Assembly (NCBI GenBank): GCA_009731375.1
Contig: BJOX01000072.1
Span: forward strand, 529,428-593,427
Direction of reading: 5' to 3'
Length of the DNA: 64,000 nucleotides
Source of the DNA: Paulinella micropora
Lineage: Eukaryota > Cercozoa > Imbricatea > Euglyphida
Program-made: the position numbers and the translations under genes
Notes under the pieces: generated by a model
What the model was told of the DNA's origin: nothing
The model's input: the letters and a program-made list of their open reading frames with translations, nothing else
The model's database searches: none
Shown here: piece after piece, positions 41,828 through 53,878 of the stretch
How positions within the stretch are numbered: position 1 is the stretch's first letter
Layout of the letters: the number at the start of each line of letters is the position of its first letter

Positions 41828-41860
41828 CATACATACATACATACATACATTACATACATA
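41704..41860 (+). repeat. (CATA)n array
   Basis: CATA repeats with single-base losses giving 'cattacat'. Confidence 0.96.
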
Positions 41861-41934
41861 GTGTCATCTTAGTTTGTCTACATGTGCTTATGCAGCAGCA
41901 TCGTAGACTGGAAAATAAATAAATAAATAAACAC

Positions 41935-43445
41935 ACACTGATAAATTGATAGATTGAAAGATATGATAGATTTGATAGATTTGATAGACTTGGTAGATTG
42001 ATAGACTTAATAGATTTGATAGATTGATAGATTTGATAGATTGATAGATTTGATAGATTGATAGGTTGATAGGTTGATAGATTTGATAGATTTGATAGAT
42101 TTGATAGATTTGATAGATTGATAGATTGATAGATTGATAGATTGATAGATTTGATAGATTTGATAGATTTGATAGATTGATAGATTGATAGATTTGATAG
42201 ATTGATAGGCTGATAGGTTGATAGATTGATAGATTTGATAGATTTGATGGATTGATAGGTTGATATTGATAGATTTGATAGATTAGATACATTTGATAGA
42301 TTAGATAGATTGATAGATTGATAGATTGATAGATTTGATAGATGTGATAGATTGATAGGTTGATAGATTTGATAGATGGTTTGATAGATTTGATGGATTT
42401 GATAGATTTGATAGATTTGATAGATTTGATAGATTGATAGATTGATAGATTGATAGGTTGATAGGTTGATAGATTGATAGATTTGATAGATTTGATGGAT
42501 TGATAGGTTGATAGTTGATAGATTTGATACATTTGATAGATTTGATAGATTAGATAGATTGATAGATTGATAGATTGATACATTTGATAGATTTGATAGA
42601 TTGATAGGTTGATAGATTTGATAGATTTGATAGATTTGATAGATTTGATAGATTTGATAGATTGATAGATTGATAGATTTGATAGATTGATAGGTTGATG
42701 GATTGATAGATTTGATATATTTGATAGATTGAAAGATTTGATAGATTAGATGGATTAGATTGATAGATTGATAGATTGATAGATTTGATAGATTTGATAG
42801 ATTGATAGATTTGATAGGTTGATAGGTTGATAGGTTGATAGATTTGATAAATTTGATAGATTTGATAGATTTGATAGATTGATAGGTTGATAGATTGATA
42901 GATTTGATAGATTTATAGATTGATAGATTGATAGATTTCATAGATTGATAGATTTGATGGATTTGATAGATTTGATAGGTTGATAGATTGATAGATTTGA
43001 TAGATTTGATAGATTTGATAGATTTGTAGATTGATAGATTTGATAGATTTGATAGATTTGAAAGACTGATAGGTTGATAGATTTGATAGATTTGATGATA
43101 GATTGATAGATTGACAGATTGATAGATTTGATAGATTTGATAGATTTGATAGATTAGATGGATTAGATGGATTAGATGATAGATTGATAGATTGATAGAT
43201 TGATAGAGTTGATAGAGTTGATGATAGATTGATAGATTGATAGATTGATAGATTGATAAATTTGATAGAGTAGATGATAGATTGATAGATTGACAGATTG
43301 ATAGATTTGATAGATTTGATAGATTGATAGATTGATAGATTGATAGATTTGATAGATTGATAGATTTGATAGATTAGATGATAGATTGATAGATTGATAG
43401 ATTGATAGATTGATAGATTGATAGATTGATAGATTGATAGATTGA
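41935..43445 (-). repeat. (TTGATAGA)n 8/9-bp satellite, ~1.5 kb
   Basis: Irregular alternation of GATAGATT and GATAGATTT units, with GATAGGTT variants. The repeat unit length switches between 8 and 9 bp, giving the Ile/Asn/Ser-rich minus-strand frames. Confidence 0.96.
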
Positions 43446-43690
43446 CGGTACAATATGTACGTGCGTATGTATGTATGTATGTATGTATGTATGTATGTAT
43501 GTATGTATGTACACGTACACGTACGTACGTATGTATGTATGTATGTATGTATGTATGTATGTATGTATGTATGCATGCATGCATGTAATGTATGTATGTA
43601 TGTATGTGTATGCCTGTGTGTGTGTGTATGTATGTATGTATGTATGTATGTATGTATGTATGTATGAATGTATGTATGTATGTATACTTT
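43446..43690 (+). repeat. (TATG)n array
   Basis: TATG repeats with CGTA and CATG palindromic islands. Confidence 0.96.
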
Positions 43691-44118
43691 TAGACTCGTA
43701 GAGTACGTTTGTCTGAGGCCCAGACCATGCCTTGACCTACCCACACATACACATACACATACACACACATATAGACGAAGGACGAAGGAGCGAAGGACGA
43801 AGGAGCGAAGGACGAAGGAGCGAAGGACGAAGGAGCGAAGGACGAAGGACGAAGGACGAAGGACGAAGGACCGAAGGACGAAGGACAAAGGACAAAGGAC
43901 GAAGGACGAAGGAGCGAAGGACGAAGGAGCGAAGGACGAAGGACGAAGGAGCGAAGGACGAAGGACGAAGGACGAAGGACGAAGGAGCGAAGGACGAAGG
44001 ACGAAGGACGAAGGACGAAGGACGAAGGAGCGAAGGACGAAGGACGAAGGAGCGAAGGACGAAGGAGCGAAGGAGCGAAGGAGCAGAAATACTCATACAA
44101 GCATGGCCTCAGACGATG

Positions 44119-44151
<33 letters not shown>

Positions 44152-44190
44152 TAAATACTCATACAAACATGTGTGTCTGTCTGTCTGTCT
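43691..44190 (+). repeat. (GAAGGAC)n/(GAAGGAGC)n array with CA flanks
   Basis: Seven- and eight-base purine-rich units from about 43775 to 44087, flanked by CA arrays. The edges carry an inverted pair, 'gtctgaggcc' (43711) and 'ggcctcagac' (44105). Confidence 0.93.
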
Positions 44191-44256
44191 GTCTGTCCGT
44201 ACGTATGTATGTATCTATCTATCTATCCGACTATCCGAATATCTATATATTTACCA

Positions 44257-44350
<94 letters not shown>

Positions 44351-44351
44351 A

Positions 44352-44389
<38 letters not shown>

Positions 44390-44446
44390 CCTGTCTGTCT
44401 GTCTACCTACCTACCTACCTACCTACCTACCTACTTATCTACCCAC

Positions 44447-44504
<58 letters not shown>

Positions 44505-44513
44505 GTCCATCTA

Positions 44514-44572
<59 letters not shown>

Positions 44573-44580
44573 GTACTTGT
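44191..44580 (+). repeat. (TATC)n/(TGTC)n array
   Basis: TATC repeats with TGTC and TACC blocks. Confidence 0.97.
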
Positions 44581-44584
44581 GACA

Positions 44585-44601
44585 CCTGATAGTATCTTGT
44601 A

Positions 44602-44653
<52 letters not shown>

Positions 44654-44666
44654 CATAATCATAATC

Positions 44667-44699
<33 letters not shown>

Positions 44700-44731
44700 T
44701 CTATCTATCTGTGTACCTGATAGTATCTTGT
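44585..44731 (+). repeat. (AAT)n array between 16-bp direct repeats
   Basis: CCTGATAGTATCTTGT occurs at 44585-44600 and 44716-44731, flanking about 100 bp of AAT/AATC repeats and a short TATC piece. Each copy is preceded by TATC repeats, so tandem duplication is as likely as an insertion footprint. Confidence 0.8.
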
Positions 44732-44787
44732 CCCTGGAACGTCTGCAAGCTGATTCGCAAGCGTCTGGCCCATCCTAGCAAGGTCGG

Positions 44788-44966
44788 GTGAAAAATTTCG
44801 GCCACCTCACCTTTCGGCCAACCGTAAATACGGGCAACTCTGGACTAAACTTTTATGTGTGGACAACAAATGTACCGTAATTACCGGCTGGCCAAAATTC
44901 TTCACAACTTTGAATAACAAATGTACCGTTATTACGGGATAATTTGTTCTGGCCGAAAATTTTCAC
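44788..44966. mobile_element. Small MITE-like inverted-repeat element, ~180 bp
   Basis: Ends GTGAAAAATTTCGGCCA (44788) and TGGCCGAAAATTTTCAC (44950) are inverted copies. Inside, 'acaaatgtaccgt' is repeated at about 44867 and 44918. No coding capacity. Confidence 0.6.
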
Positions 44967-44984
44967 TATTCCTTTGCTGTATAT

Positions 44985-44989
<5 letters not shown>

Positions 44990-45033
<44 letters not shown>

Positions 45034-45224
45034 AGAGAGAGAGAGAGAGATGAGAGAGATGAGAGAGATGAGAGAGATGAGAGAGATGAGATGAGAGAGA
45101 GAGAGAGATGAGAGAGATGAGAGAGATGAGAGAGAGAGAGAGAGAGATGAGAGAGACGGGAGAGATGAGAGAGATGAGAGAGATGAGAGAGATGAGAGAG
45201 ATGAGAGAGATGAGAGAGAGAGAG

Positions 45225-45291
<67 letters not shown>

Positions 45292-45379
45292 CAGAAAGAA
45301 AGAAAGAAAGAAAAAGAAAGAAAGAAAGAAAGAAAGAAAGAGAAAGAGAGAGGGAGAGAGAGAGAGAGAGGAAGAGAGA

Positions 45380-45425
<46 letters not shown>

Positions 45426-46164
45426 GAGAGAGAGAGAGAGAGAAGAGGAGGTGGAGGAGGAGGAGGAGGAGGAGGAGGAGGAAGAAGAAGAAGAAGAAGA
45501 AGAAGAAGAAGAAGAAGAAGAAGAAGAAGAAGAAGAAGAAGAAGAAGAAGAAGAAGAAGAAGACGAAAGAAGAAAGAAGAAAGAAGAAAGAAGAAAGAAG
45601 AAGAAAGAAGAAAGAAGAAAGAAAGAAAGAAAGAAGAAGAAAGAAGAAAGAAGAAAGAAGAAAGAAGAAAGGAGAAAGGAGAAAGAAGAAAGGAGAGAGG
45701 AGAAAGGAGAAAGGAGAAAGAAGAAAGAAGAAAGAAGAAAGAAGAAAGAAGAAAGAAGCAAGAAGCAAGAAGCAAGAAGAAAGAAGAAAGAAGAAAGAAG
45801 AAAGAAGAAAGAAGAAAGAAGAAAGAAGAAGAAGAAAGAAGAAAGAAGAAAGAAGAAAGAAGAAGAAAGAGAAGAAAGAGAAGAAAGAGAAGAAAGAGAA
45901 GAAAGAAGAAAGAAGAAAGAAGAAAGAAGAAAGAAGAAGAAAGAAGAAAGAAGAAAGAAGAAAGAAGAAAGAAGAAAGAAGAAAGAAGAAAGAAGAAAGA
46001 AGAAAGAAGAAAGAAGAAGAAGGAGAAGGAGGAGAAGGAGAAGGAGAAGGAGGAGAAGAAGAAGAAGAAGAAGAAGAAGAAGAAGAAGAAGAAGAAGAAG
46101 AAGAAGAAGAAGAAGAAGAAGAAGAAGAAGAAGAAGAAGAAGAAGAAAAAGAAGAAGAAGAAAC
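44990..46164 (+). repeat. ~1.17-kb nearly pure purine tract (GA, GAAA, GAA, GGAGAA)
   Basis: Almost uninterrupted A/G on the plus strand; the exceptions are T in the GAGAT units (about 45050-45215), isolated C/T bases and one GGTGG patch near 45450. It ends at an N gap immediately before LINE-B. All long Lys/Glu/Arg and Ser/Leu/Phe frames here are artefacts. Confidence 0.97.
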
Positions 46165-46174
46165 NNNNNNNNNN
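46165..46174. other. Assembly gap (10 N) at the LINE-B 5' edge
   Basis: The real 5' part of LINE-B may be missing here. Confidence 1.
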
Positions 46175-46755
46175 ACCCTATACACACCATCCTACATATA
46201 TACAAACGACCATCATCACAAACACGTGACCCAGAATTCTTCCCTGCACTACAGAGCTACATGGACACCATTATGTCAACCTCACCACACACCACCATTA
46301 CAATTGTTGGTGATCTAAACATAGACTTACTACGCCCAACCCATACCATCTGTGAATTCCTTGTTATCAACAACCTGAACACAACCATAACCAAACTCAC
46401 GAGAGTTGACCCATACTGGGATAGCAAAAAGCTACTTGACACGATTCTCACAACTATATGCACAGATGTCACTGCTGACACACTGCCGGTGCTAATCACT
46501 GACCACCACCCCATATATGCTGTATTCCATACACCTATCGTACGAAAGAAAAACACTAAAAGACTAAGTAATAAAAGATATGAAGACAAAAAGGATAGAA
46601 TACTAAACGAAATAAAGGCAGAACTAGAGCAAAAACTAGACACTGAACTTAATAAGACAACACCTAATGCCTACTTTAACATAATACAACAAACAATTAA
46701 GAATATAATTGAAAAATACGAGAAATCTGATAAAAAAAGAAAATGGAAGCCGTGA
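46175..46755 (+). pseudogene. LINE-B: C-terminal part of APE-type endonuclease, ending at in-frame TGA
   Basis: The frame reads VGDLNIDLL, then DTILTTI, then LITDHHPIYAVF. These match the last conserved blocks (GDxN, the D-containing block and SDH/TDH) of the apurinic-endonuclease-like domain that nicks target DNA in Jockey/CR1-type LINEs. The N-terminal half of the domain is absent, cut off by the gap and the purine array. After a Lys/Glu-rich linker, a TGA at 46753-46755 interrupts the frame just after KWKP. Related elements usually have Trp here ('PW' block), so TGG to TGA is the likely change. The same frame continues as the reverse transcriptase. Confidence 0.8.
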
Positions 46756-48119
46756 TGTAGCAAAGAAATAAGAAAAATGATTGGGAAACAAAGAAAACTA
46801 TACGAAAGAAAGATTGCTAAGCCTACTGACTATAACAAAAGCAGATACAGAGCACACAGAAATAAGACTAACAGAGAAATAAAAAGAACAAAAAAAGAAT
46901 ATATGACGAAGTTAATGGAGGACCTAAAGCACGATTCAAAGAAGAGAATGAATGCTTTAAGAATGCTTATCCCTCAAATGCAAGCTACTAAAACATCACC
47001 TACAAGACTCTGCGTAGATGGACAGGTGTACACAGATGCGAAAGACATCGCGAACGTCCTCAACAGGCACTACACGTCGGTAGGAGCCAAGGTAAGCGCT
47101 CAAATTCCCCAAGAAGAAAAAGAACAAAAAGAAGAACAAAAAGAGCATAAACAAACACAACACCGCATCTTCAAACTAAAATATATAACTACACAGGAAG
47201 TAACTAAAACACTTAAGGATATTAATAGAAATAAATCCGAAGACATAAACAAAATAAAACCTGCAATAATACAAGATTTAAGCACATATATTACACCGAT
47301 CCTAAGCAAACTTTTCAATAAATCGGTAGAAAGAAATGAATACCCAGACGTACTAAAAATAACAAAAGTAATAGAAATTTATAAAGCTAAAGATAGAACA
47401 CTGCCAGAGAACTATAGACCTATATCCCTTCTGCCCATTATCGCGAAAGTGTTTGATACAATCATCAACCGACAACTCATGGACCACCTGAACCGATATG
47501 ATATCCTTTCACGCACTCAATATGCTTTCCGCCCACACTCCAATACCACCATCTGCACTCAAACAATCCTGAACCACATCCACTCACAAAAAGGCCCAGG
47601 CAAATACGTATTAGCACTCTTTGTCGATTTGTCTAAAGCATATGATACCATTGACCATGCAAAACTCATTCACAAACTACAACATGAATTCAACTTTAGC
47701 GATAATACAACTGCCTTCTTCAAATCCTACCTGACCAGACGATTCCAAACTGTGTTCACCCAACACGCCCGCTCATACCCCCGCCTGATCACGCACGGTA
47801 TACCACAAGGCAGCACCCTTTCCACAACGCTCTTTATCCTCTATATCAACAGTATCCTCCTATCACTTACGCATGGAACAATCTTTGCATACGCTGATGA
47901 TACCACACTCATAATTACAGCATCTAACAAAGAGCAACTTCAAGAGCATGCACAAACCGATACAACCAACCTTGTACGCTACTTTCATAGACATAATCTT
48001 GTACCTAACCCTACTAAGACAACATACACAATCTTCCACAAGTTTGGACAGGACGTAAAGCTGCAGCTGGCGATCGGCGAGACGAAACTCGAACATGAGA
48101 AATGCAGAAACTGTGTTTA
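46756..48119 (+). pseudogene. LINE-B: reverse transcriptase region
   Basis: Same frame as the endonuclease part. RT blocks in order: a linker (KEIRKMIGKQRKLYERK), LPENYRPISLLPIIAKVFD, RTQYAFRPHSNTT, FVDLSKAYDTIDH (palm Asp), HGIPQGSTLSTTLFILYIN and AYADDTTLI. The catalytic YADD is at 47890-47901. The product would copy the element RNA at a nicked target. After the thumb block (QLAIGETKLE) the frame runs into an early TAG at 48117-48119. The expected region between thumb and C-terminus is missing. With the upstream TGA and no ORF1, this copy cannot be autonomous. Confidence 0.88.
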
Positions 48120-48214
48120 GCAAGCTACCGGAAGCGCTCCAAAGGATCAAGGAAAAAGCTGAGTTCAAGGCCGCACTCCTGGACTATCTACTCTGTTCGC
48201 AGAGTGAATCTTAG
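48092..48214 (+). pseudogene. LINE-B: C-terminal end in a shifted frame
   Basis: Overlapping the end of the RT frame, another frame reads FSKLPEALQRIKEKAEFKAA and then LLDYLL, stopping at TAG 48212-48214. This is the familiar C-terminal signature of CR1/Jockey-type LINE proteins ('WNsLP...I...sFK..lk..L'). A deletion with frame change near 48090 has therefore joined thumb and C-terminus out of frame. Confidence 0.7.
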
Positions 48215-48223
48215 CTTGCTCTT

Positions 48224-48224
<1 letters not shown>

Positions 48225-48273
<49 letters not shown>

Positions 48274-48327
48274 CCTCTCTCTCTTCTCTCTCTCTCTTCT
48301 CTCTCTCTCCCCCCCCTTTTTTTTTTC
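48225..48327 (+). repeat. (CT)n, poly(C) and poly(T) in the LINE-B 3' region
   Basis: CT repeats with CCCC and TTTT runs directly after the coding remnant. Confidence 0.95.
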
Positions 48328-48333
48328 TCGAAA

Positions 48334-48388
48334 CCAAACTAATGAAATATTAACTGAAGGGCACAGTTAACATTACGTTTTAGTTTGG
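48334..48388 (+). promoter_or_regulatory. 55-nt hairpin 1 in the LINE-B 3' region
   Basis: CCAAACTAATGAAATATTAA followed by CTG pairs with CAGTTAA...TAGTTTGG around the loop AAGGGCA. The outer stem is 8 bp, with an inner stem of about 12 bp. LINE RTs of the stringent class recognise 3' stem-loops; this could be such a signal. Confidence 0.6.
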
Positions 48389-48431
48389 AACATCACTTCC
48401 AACACCTTTTACTTCTCCTTTCTTTTCTCAA

Positions 48432-48486
48432 CCAAATTAATGAAATATTAACTGAAGGACACAGTTAACGTTTCATCCTAGTTTGG
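48432..48486 (+). promoter_or_regulatory. 55-nt hairpin 2 in the LINE-B 3' region
   Basis: Same length and fold as hairpin 1. The sixth base pair is T-G (wobble) and the loop is AAGGACA. Confidence 0.6.
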
Positions 48487-48510
48487 ATCTTTCCCTCTTT
48501 CTTTATCAAA

Positions 48511-48565
48511 CCAAATTATTGAAATATTAACTGAAGGGCACAGTTAACATTTCATTCTAATTTGG
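48511..48565 (+). promoter_or_regulatory. 55-nt hairpin 3 in the LINE-B 3' region
   Basis: Same length and fold. The sixth pair is T-A where hairpin 1 has C-G, a compensatory change through the T-G of hairpin 2. Confidence 0.6.
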
Positions 48566-48628
48566 ATCTCCCTCCTTGACTCCCTGACCATATACACATA
48601 TCGTAACCATATGTATGATATATTATCA

Positions 48629-48641
48629 TCATTATTGTTAC

Positions 48642-48695
<54 letters not shown>
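48629..48695 (+). repeat. (ATT)n array, probable LINE-B tail
   Basis: ATC/ATT then pure ATT repeats begin about 65 bp after hairpin 3 and run into the gap. Confidence 0.9.
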
Positions 48696-49344
48696 NNNNN
48701 NNNNNNNNNNNNNNNNNNNNNNNNNNNNNNNNNNNNNNNNNNNNNNNNNNNNNNNNNNNNNNNNNNNNNNNNNNNNNNNNNNNNNNNNNNNNNNNNNNNN
48801 NNNNNNNNNNNNNNNNNNNNNNNNNNNNNNNNNNNNNNNNNNNNNNNNNNNNNNNNNNNNNNNNNNNNNNNNNNNNNNNNNNNNNNNNNNNNNNNNNNNN
48901 NNNNNNNNNNNNNNNNNNNNNNNNNNNNNNNNNNNNNNNNNNNNNNNNNNNNNNNNNNNNNNNNNNNNNNNNNNNNNNNNNNNNNNNNNNNNNNNNNNNN
49001 NNNNNNNNNNNNNNNNNNNNNNNNNNNNNNNNNNNNNNNNNNNNNNNNNNNNNNNNNNNNNNNNNNNNNNNNNNNNNNNNNNNNNNNNNNNNNNNNNNNN
49101 NNNNNNNNNNNNNNNNNNNNNNNNNNNNNNNNNNNNNNNNNNNNNNNNNNNNNNNNNNNNNNNNNNNNNNNNNNNNNNNNNNNNNNNNNNNNNNNNNNNN
49201 NNNNNNNNNNNNNNNNNNNNNNNNNNNNNNNNNNNNNNNNNNNNNNNNNNNNNNNNNNNNNNNNNNNNNNNNNNNNNNNNNNNNNNNNNNNNNNNNNNNN
49301 NNNNNNNNNNNNNNNNNNNNNNNNNNNNNNNNNNNNNNNNNNNN
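48696..49344. other. Assembly gap (649 N)
   Basis: Between an ATT array and a GAA array. Confidence 1.
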
Positions 49345-49830
49345 AGAAGAAGAAGAAGAAGAAGAAGAAGAAGAAGAAGAAGAAGAAGAAGAAGAAGAAG
49401 AAGAAGAAGAAGAAGAAGAAGAAGAAGAAGAAGAAGAAGAAGAAGAAGAAGAAGAAGAAGAAGAAGAAGAAGAAGAAGAAGAAGGAGAAGAAGAAGAAGG
49501 CGGAGGAGGAGGAGGAGGAGAAGAAGAAGAAGAAGAAGAAGAAGAAGAAGAAGAAGAAGAAGAAGCAGGACGAGGAGGAGGAGGAGGAAGAAGAAGAAGG
49601 AAGGAAGGAAGGAAGGAAGAAGGAAGGAAGGAAGGAGGGAAGAAAGAAAGGAAGGAAGAAAGAAAGAAAGAAAGAAAGAAAAAGAAAGAAAGAAAGAAAG
49701 AAAGAAAGAAGAAATGAAGGAGTGAAGGAATGAAGAAATGAAGGAATGAAGGAATGAAGGAATGAAGGAATGAAAGAATGAAAGAATGAAGGAATGGAGG
49801 AATGAAGGAATGAAGGAATGAAGGAATGAA
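49345..49830 (+). repeat. (GAA)n, (GGAA)n, (GAAA)n and (GGAAT)n-like arrays
   Basis: GAA/GGA repeats, then GGAAG, GAAA and finally a GAAGGAAT octamer-type array (49715-49830). Confidence 0.96.
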
Positions 49831-50139
49831 GGATCAAGAGCACGCCGGGGAAAGATTGGCACTCTGTTTTCCATAACAAACGACACAGGCAAACACTGCC
49901 ATCTAGACTATCACTCAAGGCTGGATGGTAGTACTAGCAGCAGGTTTGTCTTCAATTGCGACTGGGAACACAAACAAGAAGGGTACCCCTGTGAAATATC
50001 GATAGGGCCACGCGGCAATCCATTTCCATTATAATACCGCATTCGATACTAGGGAGCGGCCTGTGGAACAATTTTTCGCCAAGAAGTTTTTTCTGTTCTT
50101 TCTCCACATCCGAAAAGCAGTTCTGATTTCCAATTAGCA
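49831..50139 (+). other. Low-copy upstream region of the DUF1289 gene
   Basis: Non-repetitive DNA that should hold the promoter and 5' UTR. No TATA box could be assigned with confidence. The base before the start ATG is A (tagcaATGG), and a G follows, a fair start context. Confidence 0.5.
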
Positions 50140-51348
<1,209 letters not shown>

Positions 51349-51391
51349 GATTGTATGAAAGTTGTGAATATGATAAATGAAATTCTATTTA

Positions 51392-51397
51392 AATAAA
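51392..51397 (+). promoter_or_regulatory. Polyadenylation signal AATAAA for the DUF1289 gene
   Basis: Canonical hexamer 43 nt downstream of the TGA, in an A/T-rich 3' UTR. Confidence 0.65.
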
Positions 51398-51407
51398 ATT
51401 ATTACAT

Positions 51408-51409
51408 TA

Positions 51410-51449
<40 letters not shown>

Positions 51450-51456
51450 TATTAAA
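51408..51456 (+). repeat. (ATT)n array
   Basis: ATT repeats just after the gene. About 100 bp of low-copy DNA then separates it from RepC copy 2. Confidence 0.95.
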
Positions 51457-51558
51457 TCTGCCTTGGAGTGTTGACTGTGACATATTTGAGGGAAATCCCG
51501 ATGAAAAAACCTAGTCACACTTGCTAAACAGAGTTCCAGCCCAATGGCCTCAAGGCGT

Positions 51559-51940
51559 TAAACTGTGACGCCAACTCATAACCCTTTGGTGGTAGATGCT
51601 GGGGAGGAGGGTCGTTGCGCGCGTAAAAGATCTTAAACTCCGCATATGCTGGTTGATAGCCCAGGACCCAGCAGACACCAGATTGTTATGGGTGGGGTTT
51701 CGAGGCAGCTCTAGCAACCGCGCTTGGTGTATGCACTTGCACATTCGGTGACGTCTTGCAAGAGGTTGCTGGGACTGCGGAATAACCTCGGCTTAGTGCA
51801 GTCTTGCCCTCATCCATCGGTGGCCCCGATCATCAGGCGAGAGACTGACACGGGGGGGTGGAGGACCTCGAACAAGGGTATTGGAGGCTTATGTCCGTTG
51901 AGGATATGCCATTAGCTGCATCAGTACGCCTCAGATAGAG
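51559..51940 (+). mobile_element. RepC copy 2 in sense orientation
   Basis: Near-identical to the complement of 2197-2579. It starts 'taaactgtgacgccaactca' and ends 'cgcctcagatagag', running into ATT repeats (51941-51975). It lacks a short 'ggagct' piece seen in copy 1. It encodes no recognisable protein. Confidence 0.65.
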
Positions 51941-51975
51941 TATTACTATTATTACTATTATTATTATTATTATTA
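51941..51975 (+). repeat. (ATT)n tail of RepC copy 2
   Basis: Begins imperfectly (tattactattattactatt), like the ATT array after LINE-B. Confidence 0.9.
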
Positions 51976-51994
51976 AACTATCATTTGGCAGGCA

Positions 51995-52035
51995 AGAGCA
52001 GCAGCAGCAACAACAGAAGCAGCAGCAGCAACAAC

Positions 52036-52067
<32 letters not shown>

Positions 52068-52078
52068 CAACAACGACG

Positions 52079-52126
<48 letters not shown>

Positions 52127-52182
52127 GAAACAGCAACAACAGCAACACACACAAACACAGAGAGAGAGAGAGAGAGAGAGAG

Positions 52183-52226
<44 letters not shown>

Positions 52227-52258
52227 CGAGTTAGTGAGTGAGAGAGAGTGAGAGAGAG

Positions 52259-52301
<43 letters not shown>

Positions 52302-52520
52302 TTAGTGAGAGAGAGAGAGAGGAGAGTTAGTGAGAGAGAGAGAGAGAGCGAGATAGAGAGAGAGAGNNNNNNNNNNGAGAGCGAGTTAGTGAGAGAGAGA
52401 GAGAGGGATATATACATAGAGAGAGAGAGAGAGAGAGCGCGGGAGAGAGGGAGAAAAAAAAAGAAAAGAAAGAAAGAAAAAGAAAAAGGAGAGAGAGAGA
52501 GAGAGAGAGAGAATATTTTT
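51995..52520 (+). repeat. CAG/CAA arrays and (GA)n array with 10-N gap
   Basis: AGC/AAC trinucleotides (51995-52150) then GA repeats with 'gagttagtgaga' interruptions. N at 52367-52376. Confidence 0.96.
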
Positions 52521-53171
52521 TCTTCACTGCAGGCAGCCTGCCCTTCGGACCTGACAACTCTATTAATACATCCAACTTATGATGCAGTGGCTTATTAGTG
52601 GGGCCCGACAACTTCCAGTGGCATAACAATCCTGGAATCCAACTTTGACATCTTTCTCACTCAAGATTTGATATACAAAGCCGTGCAGCGCATACCGTTG
52701 GAAAGCCAGTGTCCTGATGGCTTCAGCTGAAAATTGTCGTACATATCACTTTAATAATTTGTAGTTGGATGGACTGGGGATTACGGGACCTCAAGTGTCC
52801 TTGCTCACCAGTTGAACAGAGCAGTCTCAATTCCGAGTTGAGACACAATTTTCCTGACAGTCCCTGACTTTGAATAGTGTTTTTTTTTTAATGGTTTTGC
52901 TACATGTAATGATACTAGACTGTGTGTGTCAGACTTATTAATACAAAATGATGGTGCATTTTCCGTGAAAACTCCATCATTATTATGCCTCTGACTTACA
53001 ATGCATGTCGCTTAGCTGTAGTTACTGTAGTATTTGTAGTAGTAGTGGTGATGGTGGTCTAGCTAGTGCTTCAATGAAATATACAACTTTTTAATTTTGG
53101 GTGGAATAATTTTTTGCTTTGGGATGAAAGCTTTTGAATTTTTAAAAACTAGCGGCTATATCCGTCCGCAC
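52521..53171. other. Low-copy DNA upstream of the gypsy insertion; no gene recognised
   Basis: Non-repetitive sequence without a convincing frame. Its last bases (gcggctatatccgtccgcac) resemble the centre of the MITE at 38900-39180 ('acggctatatacgtccgcaa'), so the retrotransposon may have landed in a related element. Confidence 0.5.
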
Positions 53172-53861
53172 TGTAACACCCACGGTATACTACATCGTTT
53201 TTACGCTATTAGGGTTTACGGGAATTTACTCGTGGAAGTAATTTCTTGTTATTAAATGTATTTTAAGATGAATTCTTATTACATTTCCGGTTCTGATTAA
53301 TACATCCGGTTTTAACGTGGTTTTAGGATATGGAATATGAAAAGAAAGCTGGGATGCTTGGATCTCATAGGACCTTAAAACCTACATCTAACACGTAACT
53401 GTTTACCCGGCGGAGTGGAGAAAGGTTTTCAGGATGCAGATTACATGATTATGTAGCATCCATATTGAATAATCTCCCACATTAATGGCGTTGACCCGAT
53501 CCTTCTACATCATGTATGAAGTTTTGGAAAAAGGTCACGGAAATTCCGTGAAATTTAGCCTTTTTCCCGTGACTGGGAATCAAGTTTATGGCTAAATAAG
53601 GGAAATTGCACTGATGGGTTGTTGTTTGGGGTATGTTTTGGCATTTGTGCAGGCTACGGACGTAACGAAACGTGTCAGTTGACCCTGTCCAAAGGGACTC
53701 CGTTTTTAACGGTTTTTCCCTCCGACTTGTTGTTTGGGTTTCAGACTTGACTTCCCTTTCTACTAAGTGGAGGTTAGTTCTGAACCAGTTGTGTTCAACG
53801 TAATTATTAAATTCCTTTTTATTATTGAGCTCGTAAGGGTAAGACCTCCGGTCTTGATACA
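53172..53861 (+). repeat. 5' LTR (690 bp)
   Basis: Starts TGTAACACCCACGG and ends CGGTCTTGATACA. It contains transcription signals by family precedent. A repeated 'ttcttgttattaaatg' and 'attattaaattcctttttat' give A/T-rich patches. Confidence 0.93.
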
Positions 53862-53863
53862 TT

Positions 53864-53878
53864 TGGAGTCCCTATGCC
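53864..53878 (+). other. Candidate primer-binding site
   Basis: TGGAGTCCCTATGCC begins two bases after the LTR. TGG is the complement of a tRNA CCA end. The tRNA was not identified. Confidence 0.45.
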
